A DNA stretch of 64,000 nucleotides from Devosia sp. (lineage in GTDB: Bacteria > Pseudomonadota > Alphaproteobacteria > Rhizobiales > Devosiaceae): positions 186,001-250,000 of the forward strand of contig NZ_JAGIAW010000004.1 of the NCBI RefSeq assembly GCF_017744655.1. Reading direction: 5' to 3'. Under the pieces are notes generated by a model. That model searched no databases and was not told where the DNA came from. It saw only the letters and a list, made by a program, of their open reading frames with translations. The position numbers were made by a program, and so were the translations under genes. Positions 8,986 to 16,550 of the stretch are shown piece by piece. Position 1 is the stretch's first letter. Each line of letters begins with the position of its first letter.

Positions 8986-9324
8986 TTACAGTTTAGGCGA
9001 CATCGTTATTCGAACGACGCCAGTGAAGTCTCGCGCCTCGGGGTATGGCGAGCATTGCACCACCGCGCGCTGGGCGGCTCTGCTGATCGCCCCTTGTGCA
9101 ATTGTGGAAACACCGCTGACCACCTCTGGCATACCCTTCACCACCCCGCCGGCGCTTACCGGAACGTCGAGTTCAAAGACGTTCTCCGGCGAATAGTCCG
9201 ATGGCAGTAGCGACCAGCAGCCTTGGGCTTTGTCAGAGATGGCTTCCGCCAAGTCATCTGGCGCAACTTGTGCGACCGCGGCACCGGTGAGCGCCAGGGT
9301 CAGGGTCAAAACTCTCAGCAGCAT
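8986..9324 (-). CDS. Secreted TonB/TolA-C-terminal-like protein inserted in tail module
   Basis: A 112-aa protein. The ATG at 9324 is preceded by GGAGGATCGC. Residues 1-19 (MLLRVLTLTLALTGAAVAQ) are a signal peptide with a likely cut after AVA. The mature part has strands around FELDVPVSAGGVVKGMPEVV and a closing helix-strand with AISRAAQRAVVQCSPY and FTGVVRITM, a pattern resembling the periplasmic C-terminal domain of TonB/TolA. It lies between the tail chaperones and the tape measure and has its own terminator, features of a phage 'moron'. It may act in the periplasm of the lysogen, for example on envelope or Tol functions. That is inference; the fold assignment is moderate. Confidence 0.6.
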   Translation of the reverse strand: MLLRVLTLTLALTGAAVAQVAPDDLAEAISDKAQGCWSLLPSDYSPENVFELDVPVSAGGVVKGMPEVVSGVSTIAQGAISRAAQRAVVQCSPYPEARDFTGVVRITMSPKL

Positions 9325-9378
9325 GCGATCCTCCATTTTCGAGGGCGCACGCTGCACAGGAATTGCCGGGGTGTAAAG

Positions 9379-9618
9379 TCACCAGCTGTCGAGGATCGCG
9401 GCCTGCTGACGCCAGTCCATCTTCTCGACCTTCTTCTCGTGGTGCAGGAGGCGCTCGAGCTTCACGAACCGCGTGCCCTTTTCCGGAGCATAGGCGGTCA
9501 GCTTCGCGGTCAACCACGCCACACGAGCGTCGGCATCGAACTGGCGGATCAGTCTGCGGCGCTGCGCTTCCAGGAAGAGACCCAGCTCGCGCGGTGTCAT
9601 TGCCCAGAAGCGTGCCAT
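9379..9618 (-). CDS. Tail assembly chaperone, downstream frame (GTA gp10b-like)
   Basis: 79 aa from the first ATG, with FWAMTPRELGLFLEAQ, the signature of the small GTA/phage tail assembly chaperone (phage_TAC family). The same frame stays open upstream to 9693 and encodes VWDWQGLLTEFLSFNDD before that ATG, which matches the conserved [MV]DW..L beginning of the family, yet contains no ATG or GTG. The full product is therefore probably made either from an unusual start or by a -1 frameshift from the preceding chaperone gene, as in lambda gpG/gpGT. The protein transiently coats the tape measure during tail assembly. Confidence 0.7.
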   Translation of the reverse strand: MARFWAMTPRELGLFLEAQRRRLIRQFDADARVAWLTAKLTAYAPEKGTRFVKLERLLHHEKKVEKMDWRQQAAILDSW

Positions 9619-9644
9619 GTCGTCGTTGAAGGACAGGAACTCGG

Positions 9645-10010
9645 TCAGGAGGCCTTGCCAGTCCCAGACTTCTTCTGAGGGCGCGAGGGCTTCTTACCCG
9701 CCGCTGGTTCAGGGAACGCGGCCTGCATGGCCTCGCCCAGTTTGGCGATAGTTTCGGCGAGGCCGATCTGGCCCATGATGTCGCCGGCATCCTCAAGCGT
9801 GAGATCCGTATGCCGCTCGCGCAGGGCCGCCCAGAGCACCAGGCGCATATTCCCGACCTTGAGGCCCTCTCCCTGAAATAGCTCAGTTACTTGGGCGATG
9901 CCGATGTCGAGAGCCGTTTCTATCTCGACAATGGCGTTCATGCCGAGGCGCAGCGTGTAACTGACGCCATCGGCAACAACGGTAACTTCACCGCGGATTG
10001 GGTTTCCCAT
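9645..10010 (-). CDS. Tail assembly chaperone, upstream frame (GTA gp10/gpG-like)
   Basis: A 121-aa protein beginning MGNPIRGEVTVVADGVSYTL, then LRLGMNAIVEIETALDIGI, the typical opening of gene-transfer-agent family tail chaperones (beta hairpin then helices with GLKVGNMRLVLWAAL). It ends in a basic low-complexity tail (GKKPSRPQKKSGTGKAS). AAGGAAGGCCC precedes the ATG. It sits between the tail tube gene and the second chaperone frame, where lambda-like phages keep gpG. The basic tail overlaps the upstream open part of the next frame by about 49 nt. Confidence 0.75.
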   Translation of the reverse strand: MGNPIRGEVTVVADGVSYTLRLGMNAIVEIETALDIGIAQVTELFQGEGLKVGNMRLVLWAALRERHTDLTLEDAGDIMGQIGLAETIAKLGEAMQAAFPEPAAGKKPSRPQKKSGTGKAS

Positions 10011-10019
10011 GGGCCTTCC

Positions 10020-10712
10020 TTACGCCGCGAGAACAGGCGCGGTTTCTGCAGACGTTGCCGAGGCTGCGCCAGCACCATTGGTGGCGGTGACTTCGACGGT
10101 GAGGTTGTCGCCCACGTCGCCGACGACCGGCGTATAGGTCGGGCCCGTCGCGCCCGGAATATTCACACCCTCGTTCTTCCACTGGTAGGTGAATGTCGCG
10201 AAGGGTGCCCAGACACCGGGTACCGCAGTCAGAACCTCGTCAACCTGCGCAATGCCGGCGATGGAAGGGATCAGACCGTTGACCGGAGCCTCGGCGCTGT
10301 CGGTCGTGGTCGCGCCGGCGCGGTGCAGCGTCAGCGTTGCCGTCATGCGGTCGTCGATCGGGATGGCCGTGGCATAGGTGTCGCGGATGATAGGGAACGT
10401 CTTGCGCACGCCGTTCGGCAAGGTGATGCGACCGATGTTCTTCTTGCCGACCATGGCGAGAATGGCGAGGTCGGTGGCGGAGCCCGGCACATAGTTCATT
10501 TCGACCGTGGCGCTGCCCGGCTCGATCATGCCCGGGATATATTCGCGGGTGCGGCCGGGGCTCTGATAGTGCGTGACTTCCACGCGCGCCTGCTGGTCGT
10601 CGCCCGGGTCAACATTGGTCACTTCGCCGAGCGCGATGAACACGGTCGGCGTGTCCTGGTCGGCCATTTCGAAGACGCTGCCATAGCCAATCTCGGCTTC
10701 GGAATCAGCCAT
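10020..10712 (-). CDS. Major tail tube protein with C-terminal Ig-like domain
   Basis: A 230-aa protein that polymerises into the tail tube. The ATG at 10712 has CAGGAGAATGA upstream and gives MADSEAEIGYGSVFEMADQD. Residues 1-145 fit a tail tube fold (TVFIALGEVTNVDPG, YQSPGRTREYIPGMIEPGSA, VEMNYVPGSATD). Residues about 146-230 form an added Ig-like domain (TYQWKNEGVNIPGATGPTYT, VGDVGDNLTVEVTATNGAGA), probably displayed on the outside of the tail. Decorating Ig-like domains on tube proteins are known in other siphoviruses such as lambda gpV. It follows the tail terminator gene. Confidence 0.82.
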   Translation of the reverse strand: MADSEAEIGYGSVFEMADQDTPTVFIALGEVTNVDPGDDQQARVEVTHYQSPGRTREYIPGMIEPGSATVEMNYVPGSATDLAILAMVGKKNIGRITLPNGVRKTFPIIRDTYATAIPIDDRMTATLTLHRAGATTTDSAEAPVNGLIPSIAGIAQVDEVLTAVPGVWAPFATFTYQWKNEGVNIPGATGPTYTPVVGDVGDNLTVEVTATNGAGAASATSAETAPVLAA

Positions 10713-10771
10713 TTCATTCTCCTGAGGGAATTGAAAAGAGGTGCGCCAGCCCACGGCGCGCTAGGGCAGGA

Positions 10772-11164
10772 TCAGGCCGGAGCCCAAAAGATGTTGAAGT
10801 CGCGGCTATCGACGAACCATTCCAAGCCGTCGACCTTCTCGTGCCGGGTGCGCTGCCCAGAGGCAAAGCAGCCCTTGAACTTCGTGCCCTGAAACTCCCC
10901 ACGGAAGCCCGAGAGCCGTTCAGTCAACGCATCAGCAACAGCGCGAGCATCTGCCGCCGTGCTGCCGCGGCTGTCGAACTGGATGCGGTTCTGTTGCGTC
11001 CTGTCAGGGCCGGAATAAGTGTAGTTGGTCACACCGCTGATCACGAACATGACGACGTTCGGAAACGGGGCGCCGGGCAGCATCACGTCCCAATGCAGAT
11101 GATCATCGATCAGGGCGGCGAGCGGCGCATGCTCAAGCAGCAGATTTGCCAAGACCTTTTGCAT
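10772..11164 (-). CDS. Tail terminator / completion protein (DUF3168)
   Basis: A 130-aa protein, MQKVLANLLLEHAPLAALID at the N-terminus, with the DUF3168 features: N-terminal helix, then FPNVVMFVISGVTNYTYSG and IQFDSRGSTAADARAVADAL. Members cap the tail tube at the head-proximal end. The ATG overlaps the stop of the upstream gene as TGATG, so this start is preferred over longer in-frame readings. It lies between the HK97 gp10-like gene and the tube gene, the expected place. Confidence 0.82.
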   Translation of the reverse strand: MQKVLANLLLEHAPLAALIDDHLHWDVMLPGAPFPNVVMFVISGVTNYTYSGPDRTQQNRIQFDSRGSTAADARAVADALTERLSGFRGEFQGTKFKGCFASGQRTRHEKVDGLEWFVDSRDFNIFWAPA

Positions 11165-11601
11165 CACTTGCCCTTTGCCGCTTTGCGCGCCGCAGCCGTT
11201 GCCGCCCGCTCGATGCCGAGCCACAGCTCGTCTCCAATGCGATCGAGCACTTCCTTTTGCGTCTCGTCCCATGCCGGGCGAGCGAATGGCTGGGGCGGAT
11301 GGTTCTCGTTGCCGAATTCCTGCTGCACCGCCTGCGGCCGGCTGTCAGGGCCGACATAGCGTTCCTGCTCTGCCACCTTCGGGTGTGCCGACTTTGGGCC
11401 GGGTGCGAGGACACCGCCAACGTCGATGCTCTCTTTGAGATAGCCCTTCCCCTCCGGCGCCTTGTCGCGCATCGACCGTGCAAGGATCTGTCCAGCATTG
11501 TCGAGGGCTTTGCGACCAATGGCGCGGCGCTTGGTCGGAGTGAACTGATCCAGCGCCGCATCGATGGCGGTCAACCCATCAACCTTTACCGTGACCTTCA
11601 C
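11164..11601 (-). CDS. HK97 gp10-like neck protein
   Basis: A 145-aa protein, MKVTVKVDGLTAIDAALDQF, followed by a helix ending in GRKALDNAGQILARSMRDKA and PEGKGYLKESIDV, the typical HK97_gp10 family pattern; the C-terminal part has QQEFGNENHPPQPFARPAWD, matching the conserved H.P.PF.RPA motif. These proteins sit at the head-tail interface. It overlaps the head-closure gene by 4 nt and the tail terminator start by 3 nt. Confidence 0.85.
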   Translation of the reverse strand: MKVTVKVDGLTAIDAALDQFTPTKRRAIGRKALDNAGQILARSMRDKAPEGKGYLKESIDVGGVLAPGPKSAHPKVAEQERYVGPDSRPQAVQQEFGNENHPPQPFARPAWDETQKEVLDRIGDELWLGIERAATAAARKAAKGK

Positions 11602-11981
11602 GGCGCCGGCTCCGCTGCGAGCACTGGGCCCGGCAGTGACGCCGTGATCTCGATACCCTCGCGGGTTCCGATCTCTTTGACGCCGCTGATGTCGTAGGTC
11701 TTGCCTTCGTGCAGCAGCCGGTCGGCAGTGGTGAGGCTGGCCGTCTGTTCATCATAGTCCACGCGGAAGCGAGTGGTCAGCGATGAGCCAACCTGCGACG
11801 CGCGCACCTTTTCACCGTCGCTGACATCTTCCTTCGATGCCCAGCGATCAGCCAGAAGCGACCAGGTAGTAGTCGGCTGGTTGAATTCGTCTTTCGTCAC
11901 GCCGTAGCGCTCGAGGCGGATGACGCGATCGCGCACGCCAGCCGTCACGCGGTCACGGTTGTTTCGCGGGCGCAGGTTCAT
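11598..11981 (-). CDS. Head-tail adaptor / head closure protein (SPP1 gp16-like)
   Basis: A 127-aa protein with the family's small beta-barrel features: RVIRLERYGVTKDEFNQPTT at the start, WASKEDVSDGEKVRASQVGS in the middle, and ADRLLHEGKTYDISGVKEIG near the end, matching the conserved 'DR...G..Y.I..V.E.G' of phage head-tail joining proteins. It closes the capsid after packaging. Position between the gp6-like connector and the gp10-like protein supports the call. ATGA overlaps are found at both ends. Confidence 0.85.
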   Translation of the reverse strand: MNLRPRNNRDRVTAGVRDRVIRLERYGVTKDEFNQPTTTWSLLADRWASKEDVSDGEKVRASQVGSSLTTRFRVDYDEQTASLTTADRLLHEGKTYDISGVKEIGTREGIEITASLPGPVLAAEPAP

Positions 11982-12307
11982 GCGAGGGTCGGCTTCCGGT
12001 ACTTTTCGAGCAAAGCCCGGGTGGCGAAGGATAGGAACACGTCATCGTCGGCGCTGCCGGCCCGGTTTTCCCAGAGATCGGAGAGGACAATGGCCGTAGC
12101 GGCCTGCACGGCGCCGGGACAGTCGTCCGGGGTCCAGTTGTTGATCGAGCCATCCGGATCTTTGACGAAGTCGAGGACGATGCCTGTGGCCTGGGCGAGC
12201 TTGAACTGCACGTCGGCGGCCTGAGGATGGTCCTCGGGATCGGGCAAATCGCCCACGACGAGCCGAAGGTGGCGCAAGGCCTGTTCCAAAGTGATCAGGT
12301 CAGGCAT
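11978..12307 (-). CDS. Head-tail connector (gp6-like)
   Basis: A 109-aa all-helical protein, MPDLITLEQALRHLRLVVGD, with a helix around LAQATGIVLDFVKDPDG and a C-terminal helix pair VQAATAIVLSDLWENRAGSA, FLSFATRALLEKYRKPTLA. This is typical of the HK97 gp6-like connector that docks under the portal. It lies between the CBM-like protein and the head closure gene and overlaps the latter by ATGA. Confidence 0.83.
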   Translation of the reverse strand: MPDLITLEQALRHLRLVVGDLPDPEDHPQAADVQFKLAQATGIVLDFVKDPDGSINNWTPDDCPGAVQAATAIVLSDLWENRAGSADDDVFLSFATRALLEKYRKPTLA

Positions 12308-12310
12308 GCG

Positions 12311-12850
12311 CTATGCTCCCACACCGACCTTGACCGACTTCGCATCACGGCCACGCTTGACGGACAGCCGCCAGCCATCGCCGCCATCGGGCTTGTCACC
12401 ATTCTCGTCCTTCTGGGAAATCCAGAACGAACCTCCCCAAGTGACGCCGTCGCCCTTGGCATAGCCGCCTTCTTTGGCCTCGACCCAGACGCCTCGATCG
12501 ATGACCACCGGCAAGACAAAAGCGAATTCCTTGACCCGTTCCCCTTTGGCAAAGCGGAACGTGAAGCCGCGTTCGCCATCGTGGATGACGTCAAGGTCGT
12601 CGAAGCCGAAACCATCGGCACCTGGCTTGCCCTCGGCATCTTTGCCGACCACAACGCCGAGCTCTTTGGTGGAGCCATCGGAATAGGTCAGCACCAACTG
12701 GCCGTCTCGATCGATCAGCGCGGAGGCCACCGAAACAGGAGCCGCTTTCGTCTCCAAAGCGGAGATGCGCTTGACGGCGTCTGCCACGGCCTTGTCGACA
12801 TAAGATTTCACCGCGCCGAAGCCACGGTCAAACGCCTCTTGGAATTTCAT
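12311..12850 (-). CDS. Virion-associated protein with carbohydrate-binding-like module
   Basis: A 179-aa protein. Residues 1-45 are helical (MKFQEAFDRGFGAVKSYVDK). Residues about 60-110 contain a short collagen-like stretch (KDAEGKPGADGFGFDDL) and strands. Residues 118-170 (GVWVEAKEGGYAKGDGVTWG, GSFWISQKDENGDKPDGGDG, W) resemble chitin/carbohydrate-binding module 5/12 sequences with the usual Y..GD.V...G..W pattern. It is encoded between portal and connector, and starts at the base where the portal gene stops. It may decorate the capsid or neck and bind host glycans. Function is inferred from domain resemblance. Confidence 0.65.
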   Translation of the reverse strand: MKFQEAFDRGFGAVKSYVDKAVADAVKRISALETKAAPVSVASALIDRDGQLVLTYSDGSTKELGVVVGKDAEGKPGADGFGFDDLDVIHDGERGFTFRFAKGERVKEFAFVLPVVIDRGVWVEAKEGGYAKGDGVTWGGSFWISQKDENGDKPDGGDGWRLSVKRGRDAKSVKVGVGA

Positions 12851-14217
12851 CAGGCGGCCTCACTGACGGCGAATAGACGTTCTGCTGTTGTCGGGTCGAG
12901 GTCGGGCTCTTCCACCACTGGTGCGGCGGGAGCGACGACTGGCTGCGGGGTCTGCGCCTGCTCGATGAGCTGTGCATCTCGGGCCGCAATCGCCTCGAGC
13001 GAATGGTCCTGCTGCTGCATGTAGACCGTGGCACCTCCCTTCGGCATCTTCCGAAGGTCCAGCCGCCGCCGTCTCTCGTCGAGAGTCATGACACTCTTGC
13101 CCTTTTCGAGCACGTCCATCTGCGCGACAGAATCCATCCTGAGCAGCTGGTCGGTATCGAACTCGGTGCCGATCTTGTCCCCGGTAGCAAGACCCTCGTC
13201 GAGGCAGAGCTCGATGCTCTCCAGGAGAATCTGAAGGCACTGGCTGTAATACTCGACGTTGAGCGATTGCAGATTGTTGGCTGAAGGCATCGCGCCAACG
13301 CCCACCTTGTACGGCGGCACATGGTAGACCGAGCAGACGATTTCTGCCGACAGCTTCAAGTGCTCGACCATCTGGGCGTCCACCGCCTTTACGGTAGAGC
13401 TTTCGAACTTCATCCCGTCGCCCAGCACCGCAACCTTGCCACGGTTCTTTCCCGAAAACTTCTCTTCCCAGTCGGCCTTCATCCTCGCTGCCGTCGCGTC
13501 ATCGATGCGGGTCGGTACCGTGATGATGCCGCCTGGCTGAGAACCGTTCTGGAAGAACAAGGCGGCGCTGTTTTGGATGGCCTGCCCATTCATCGACGCG
13601 AGGCCGGACGCGTATATGGGCGACAGCCCGACGAGCGGATGAAACAGGCAATTAAACCTGTCGTGGATGATTTCGCTCGCGGGAACGACGACCTTGTTGT
13701 CGGTGATCCCCATCAGGTGATCGGTGCTGATCTCATAGTAGACGTCGCCCGTTGTCGAAACGAGCGGCCGGGTACGCGTCGGATCGAGCACGAATAGCTT
13801 CTGGACGACACCGCGGCCGTCGCGCGATTTCAGGACATAGGTGTTGCCGCGCGCAAGCTTCGACAGCACCCAGCTTTCGAAGAACTGGATGCGGTTCTGA
13901 TAGTGGTTCGGCTTGCGCAGGACGGGCGAATACGCACTGTTTCGCGTCTCGCTCCAGATGCCTTCGACGTCCTGCTCGACCAGCTTCACGCGCAGCTTGG
14001 AGATGTCCGAGGCGATAAGGGTCTGGCAGGCGAAGACCGCATTGAACTGCATGGCTGTTTCGAATTTTACTTCGACATTGCGCTGCCATGCGCCGGGGAA
14101 GCTCTCGCCAATGACGGGAAACCAACCACTGTTGGCTGGAACCTGCGAAAGGGACTTGGCCTCGACCTGGCGCGCGTTGCTGCCGTCGGCGCCGATGCGG
14201 TACCGGGGCTTATCCAT
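12850..14217 (-). CDS. Phage portal protein (HK97 family)
   Basis: A 455-aa protein; the dodecameric portal through which DNA enters and leaves the head. The ATG at 14217 overlaps the upstream stop (TGATG). Hallmarks include VFACQTLIASDISKLRVKLV, NHYQNRIQFFESWVLSKLAR, GNTYVLKSRDGRGVVQKLFV and SAEIVCSVYHVPPYKVGV, all typical of HK97-type portals. The C-terminal 60 residues are Pro/Ala-rich and probably disordered. It is encoded after the protease-capsid fusion, the reverse of the usual HK97 order (portal, protease, capsid). Confidence 0.93.
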   Translation of the reverse strand: MDKPRYRIGADGSNARQVEAKSLSQVPANSGWFPVIGESFPGAWQRNVEVKFETAMQFNAVFACQTLIASDISKLRVKLVEQDVEGIWSETRNSAYSPVLRKPNHYQNRIQFFESWVLSKLARGNTYVLKSRDGRGVVQKLFVLDPTRTRPLVSTTGDVYYEISTDHLMGITDNKVVVPASEIIHDRFNCLFHPLVGLSPIYASGLASMNGQAIQNSAALFFQNGSQPGGIITVPTRIDDATAARMKADWEEKFSGKNRGKVAVLGDGMKFESSTVKAVDAQMVEHLKLSAEIVCSVYHVPPYKVGVGAMPSANNLQSLNVEYYSQCLQILLESIELCLDEGLATGDKIGTEFDTDQLLRMDSVAQMDVLEKGKSVMTLDERRRRLDLRKMPKGGATVYMQQQDHSLEAIAARDAQLIEQAQTPQPVVAPAAPVVEEPDLDPTTAERLFAVSEAA

Positions 14218-14495
14218 CAGGCAGCAGCCCCACGCTTCGCAATCTCCGCCTGGATGGCCGCAATAGCTTCGGCCTTGTTCTTGATCGGCGCATCGCTGAA
14301 TTCGCTCGCAAGCGACCGCAGCTGGGGCCACGGCAGGGTTTCCCACGTCTCAGGAATGGCGACGGCTTCAGCATGGCGAGCCCGCTTCAAAGCGGTGAGA
14401 ATTCGTGCGTCCCGGTTGGATGCCGTAAATAGGTCGCCGGCGGAAAGGCGCCGCGTGGCGTAGGTCATCGATTTCGCTGCGATCAGCTCTTTCAT
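14217..14495 (-). CDS. Hypothetical phage protein with SAP/HeH-like C-terminus
   Basis: A 92-aa protein between the capsid and portal genes. Residues 1-40 are basic (MKELIAAKSMTYATRRLSAG). Residues 55-90 (LPWPQLRSLASEFSDAPIKN, KAEAIAAIQAEIAKRG) resemble the helix-extended-helix/SAP-type motif seen in phage head and Rho-N-like proteins, which can bind nucleic acid. Similar small proteins sit next to capsid genes in other phages. It overlaps the portal start by TGATG. Function is unknown; a head-assembly or DNA-binding accessory is a guess. Confidence 0.55.
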   Translation of the reverse strand: MKELIAAKSMTYATRRLSAGDLFTASNRDARILTALKRARHAEAVAIPETWETLPWPQLRSLASEFSDAPIKNKAEAIAAIQAEIAKRGAAA

Positions 14496-14520
14496 TTCGC
14501 CGGCTCCGGTTTCACGAGGG

Positions 14521-14547
14521 GAAGAAGGGGCGGCTTCTGCCGCCCCT
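14521..14547 (-). terminator. Terminator after capsid gene
   Basis: On the minus strand GGGGCGGC AGAA GCCGCCCC forms an 8-bp stem with a 4-nt loop, then TTCTTCCCC. It lies 11 nt after the capsid stop. The weak U-tract suggests partial termination, which would give more capsid than downstream portal mRNA. Confidence 0.65.
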
Positions 14548-14557
14548 CATGGTCGCC

Positions 14558-16534
14558 TTACGGCTCTTCGTCAGGCTGGCCCCATTCCACGCCACTGATG
14601 ACGGCGACGCCGGTATCGCGGCGGCGGAGCCAGTTCACAGTGCGCTCAGCGCGGAAAGCCACGCTGTTGGTCTGGAACATCGACACAAGGTCCGTCGCCG
14701 TCGGCGTCACGCTGTCGTTGGTCGGGTTGTCCATCATCTGCAGCGAAGCTTCGGTGGACATGTCGACAGCAACTTCGCCATCGTCACCGAACCACACGTC
14801 CTGGGCGTTCTGCAGCGTCACGTTGGTGCCGGCATAGCTGGACGTAATCACCGGGAGGCCCATGAAGGTACCGCCATTGATGGTGATGCCGGGGAATTCC
14901 GGCTGGTCAAGCGCCGTACGCATCAACGAGAGCGACAGGGCGACGATCGTCGACATGATCCACACGCCAGAGGTGAGCGGGTTCTCGGCCGCCACAAACA
15001 CCGACATTGCCTTGCGCGCATCCTCACGGATTGCCGCAGCGTCATTGCCGCTCGACGGAATAGCGGTGATGCCATTGGTGATCGAGGCAGGCTTTACGCC
15101 GGCGGAGCCAGCATTCGCCGGATCGATATAGGCGGTGTCGATCGCGGCGACGATAGCCGCTGCCAGGTCGTCACGAAGCAGCATTTCAGCCGACGGCGAG
15201 CTGTCCCGCAGGGCTTCCATCGTGGCGACTGCGATGTTGGCGGCCTTGAGTGGATTGAGCTCGGTACGGCTCCAAGACGGCTTGGTCAGCGGCTTGGGCT
15301 TACCTTCCCCGACCCAGTAGCCGGTGGCGCCGCCGGTCTGACGGATCAGCGGAACACGGAAGGGCACGCGGCGAAGGGAAGGAATACCGCCCTGGCCAAA
15401 GCGCCCAACGATCGTCATCGGCCGGAGGAATTCAACGAAATCAGCAAAGCCGCCTTCGTTGCCGATCAGTGCAGTGTCGGTCGTGGTGTTGATGGCCGTC
15501 ACGGCCGCCTTGACGATGCCGACGAGGTCAGGGTCGCGGGTGCCGTAGTGCTGCTCCACCACGCCCATAAGATCCTGCCCGGTCTTGCGAGCGAGACCAA
15601 GGCAGCGGGCATAGCGGGCGAAGCGGATGCCGGGTTCGGGCTTTGCCGCCTTCACAACGACGCCGGCGCGGGCACTGGTTGCTTCAACGGTGTTGTTGCC
15701 CTGAGCCGGGGTAGCAGTAGCGGCCTGAGCCTTCTGCAGGGACTTCAGACGCTTGATGTCGGCGTCGATGGCAACGACTTCCTGTTCGAGGGTGTCGAAT
15801 TCCTGCTGTTCGGATTCGTCCGTGGAACGGTTTTCGTCGATGGACTTCTGCATCACGGTGGCCATTCGGGCCGCCTTGGTCGCGCGAGAAGCCTCAAGAG
15901 CAGTGATCTGCTCAGCGATGGTCTTCATTGTGGTGCCCTCCTTGGGGCGCAAATCAACGGGTTTGTGCGTTTTCCCCGAGGCGCCGGGGGCGGTATTCGA
16001 CGGACGCTCGGGGCGGCCAGACGCGGCCGGAGCGTTCGTGTCGAATTTCTTGATGAGCTCGAGGCCAGCGGCGTCGAGGTTCTTGAGGCTGGTGATGACC
16101 GCGTCGGGCTGCGCCGGGATGGTCACCGCGCTGAGCTCGTAAACTTCGGTCTTGATGAAGCGAATGCCGCCGTCGTCGATCCACGCATATTCGATGGCGC
16201 GGAAGCCGATGGACACCGCACGGACGAGATTGGCCTTGATCGACTGCCAAGCCTCTTCGATGCGGTCGCGCAATGCGCCTGCCTCTTCGATGATCGGCAA
16301 CTCGGCGGTGAAGGTGATGCCCTCCTCGGTCGGCTCATCGAACACGACGGTGCCGATCGGCTTGTCATGCATGTGCTGCCAGAGAAGCGGCAGCGGGTTC
16401 TTGAACGTCACCCCCATCGGCTCCACGATGTCGCCGACGCGGTCAACGGTCGGGGACGTGGCCACGCCGCGGATAATACGTTTCCCTTCCTCGACCGATT
16501 TCACGGTCAGGAGCGAATAGGCCCGGGACTTCAT
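14558..16534 (-). CDS. Fused prohead protease and major capsid protein
   Basis: One 658-aa reading frame. Residues 1-170 are a U35/S78-type HK97 prohead protease: GVATSPTVDRVGDIVEPMGV, catalytic His in LLWQHMHDKPIG (H54/H56) and Ser in NLVRAVSIGFRA (S108). Residues from about 203 are an HK97-fold capsid protein with a helical scaffold (delta-like) region (ALEASRATKAARMATVMQKS), then RRVPFRVPLIRQTGGATGYW, LPVITSSY and WFGDDGEVAVDMS. An internal ATG at 15928 (residue 203) has a perfect AAGGAGG at 15937-15943, 8 nt upstream, so a separate 456-aa capsid protein is probably also made. Protease-capsid fusions are known in some phages. It follows TerL. Confidence 0.92.
   Translation of the reverse strand: MKSRAYSLLTVKSVEEGKRIIRGVATSPTVDRVGDIVEPMGVTFKNPLPLLWQHMHDKPIGTVVFDEPTEEGITFTAELPIIEEAGALRDRIEEAWQSIKANLVRAVSIGFRAIEYAWIDDGGIRFIKTEVYELSAVTIPAQPDAVITSLKNLDAAGLELIKKFDTNAPAASGRPERPSNTAPGASGKTHKPVDLRPKEGTTMKTIAEQITALEASRATKAARMATVMQKSIDENRSTDESEQQEFDTLEQEVVAIDADIKRLKSLQKAQAATATPAQGNNTVEATSARAGVVVKAAKPEPGIRFARYARCLGLARKTGQDLMGVVEQHYGTRDPDLVGIVKAAVTAINTTTDTALIGNEGGFADFVEFLRPMTIVGRFGQGGIPSLRRVPFRVPLIRQTGGATGYWVGEGKPKPLTKPSWSRTELNPLKAANIAVATMEALRDSSPSAEMLLRDDLAAAIVAAIDTAYIDPANAGSAGVKPASITNGITAIPSSGNDAAAIREDARKAMSVFVAAENPLTSGVWIMSTIVALSLSLMRTALDQPEFPGITINGGTFMGLPVITSSYAGTNVTLQNAQDVWFGDDGEVAVDMSTEASLQMMDNPTNDSVTPTATDLVSMFQTNSVAFRAERTVNWLRRRDTGVAVISGVEWGQPDEEP
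15928..15943 (-). promoter_or_regulatory. Internal Shine-Dalgarno and ATG for stand-alone capsid
   Basis: AAGGAGG (15937-15943) lies 8 nt before an in-frame ATG (15926-15928) within the fused gene. It is the strongest ribosome binding site in the late operon and starts exactly at the protease/capsid boundary, before MKTIAEQITALEAS. Confidence 0.75.
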
Positions 16535-16550
16535 GTGAGATTCCTTCAGG

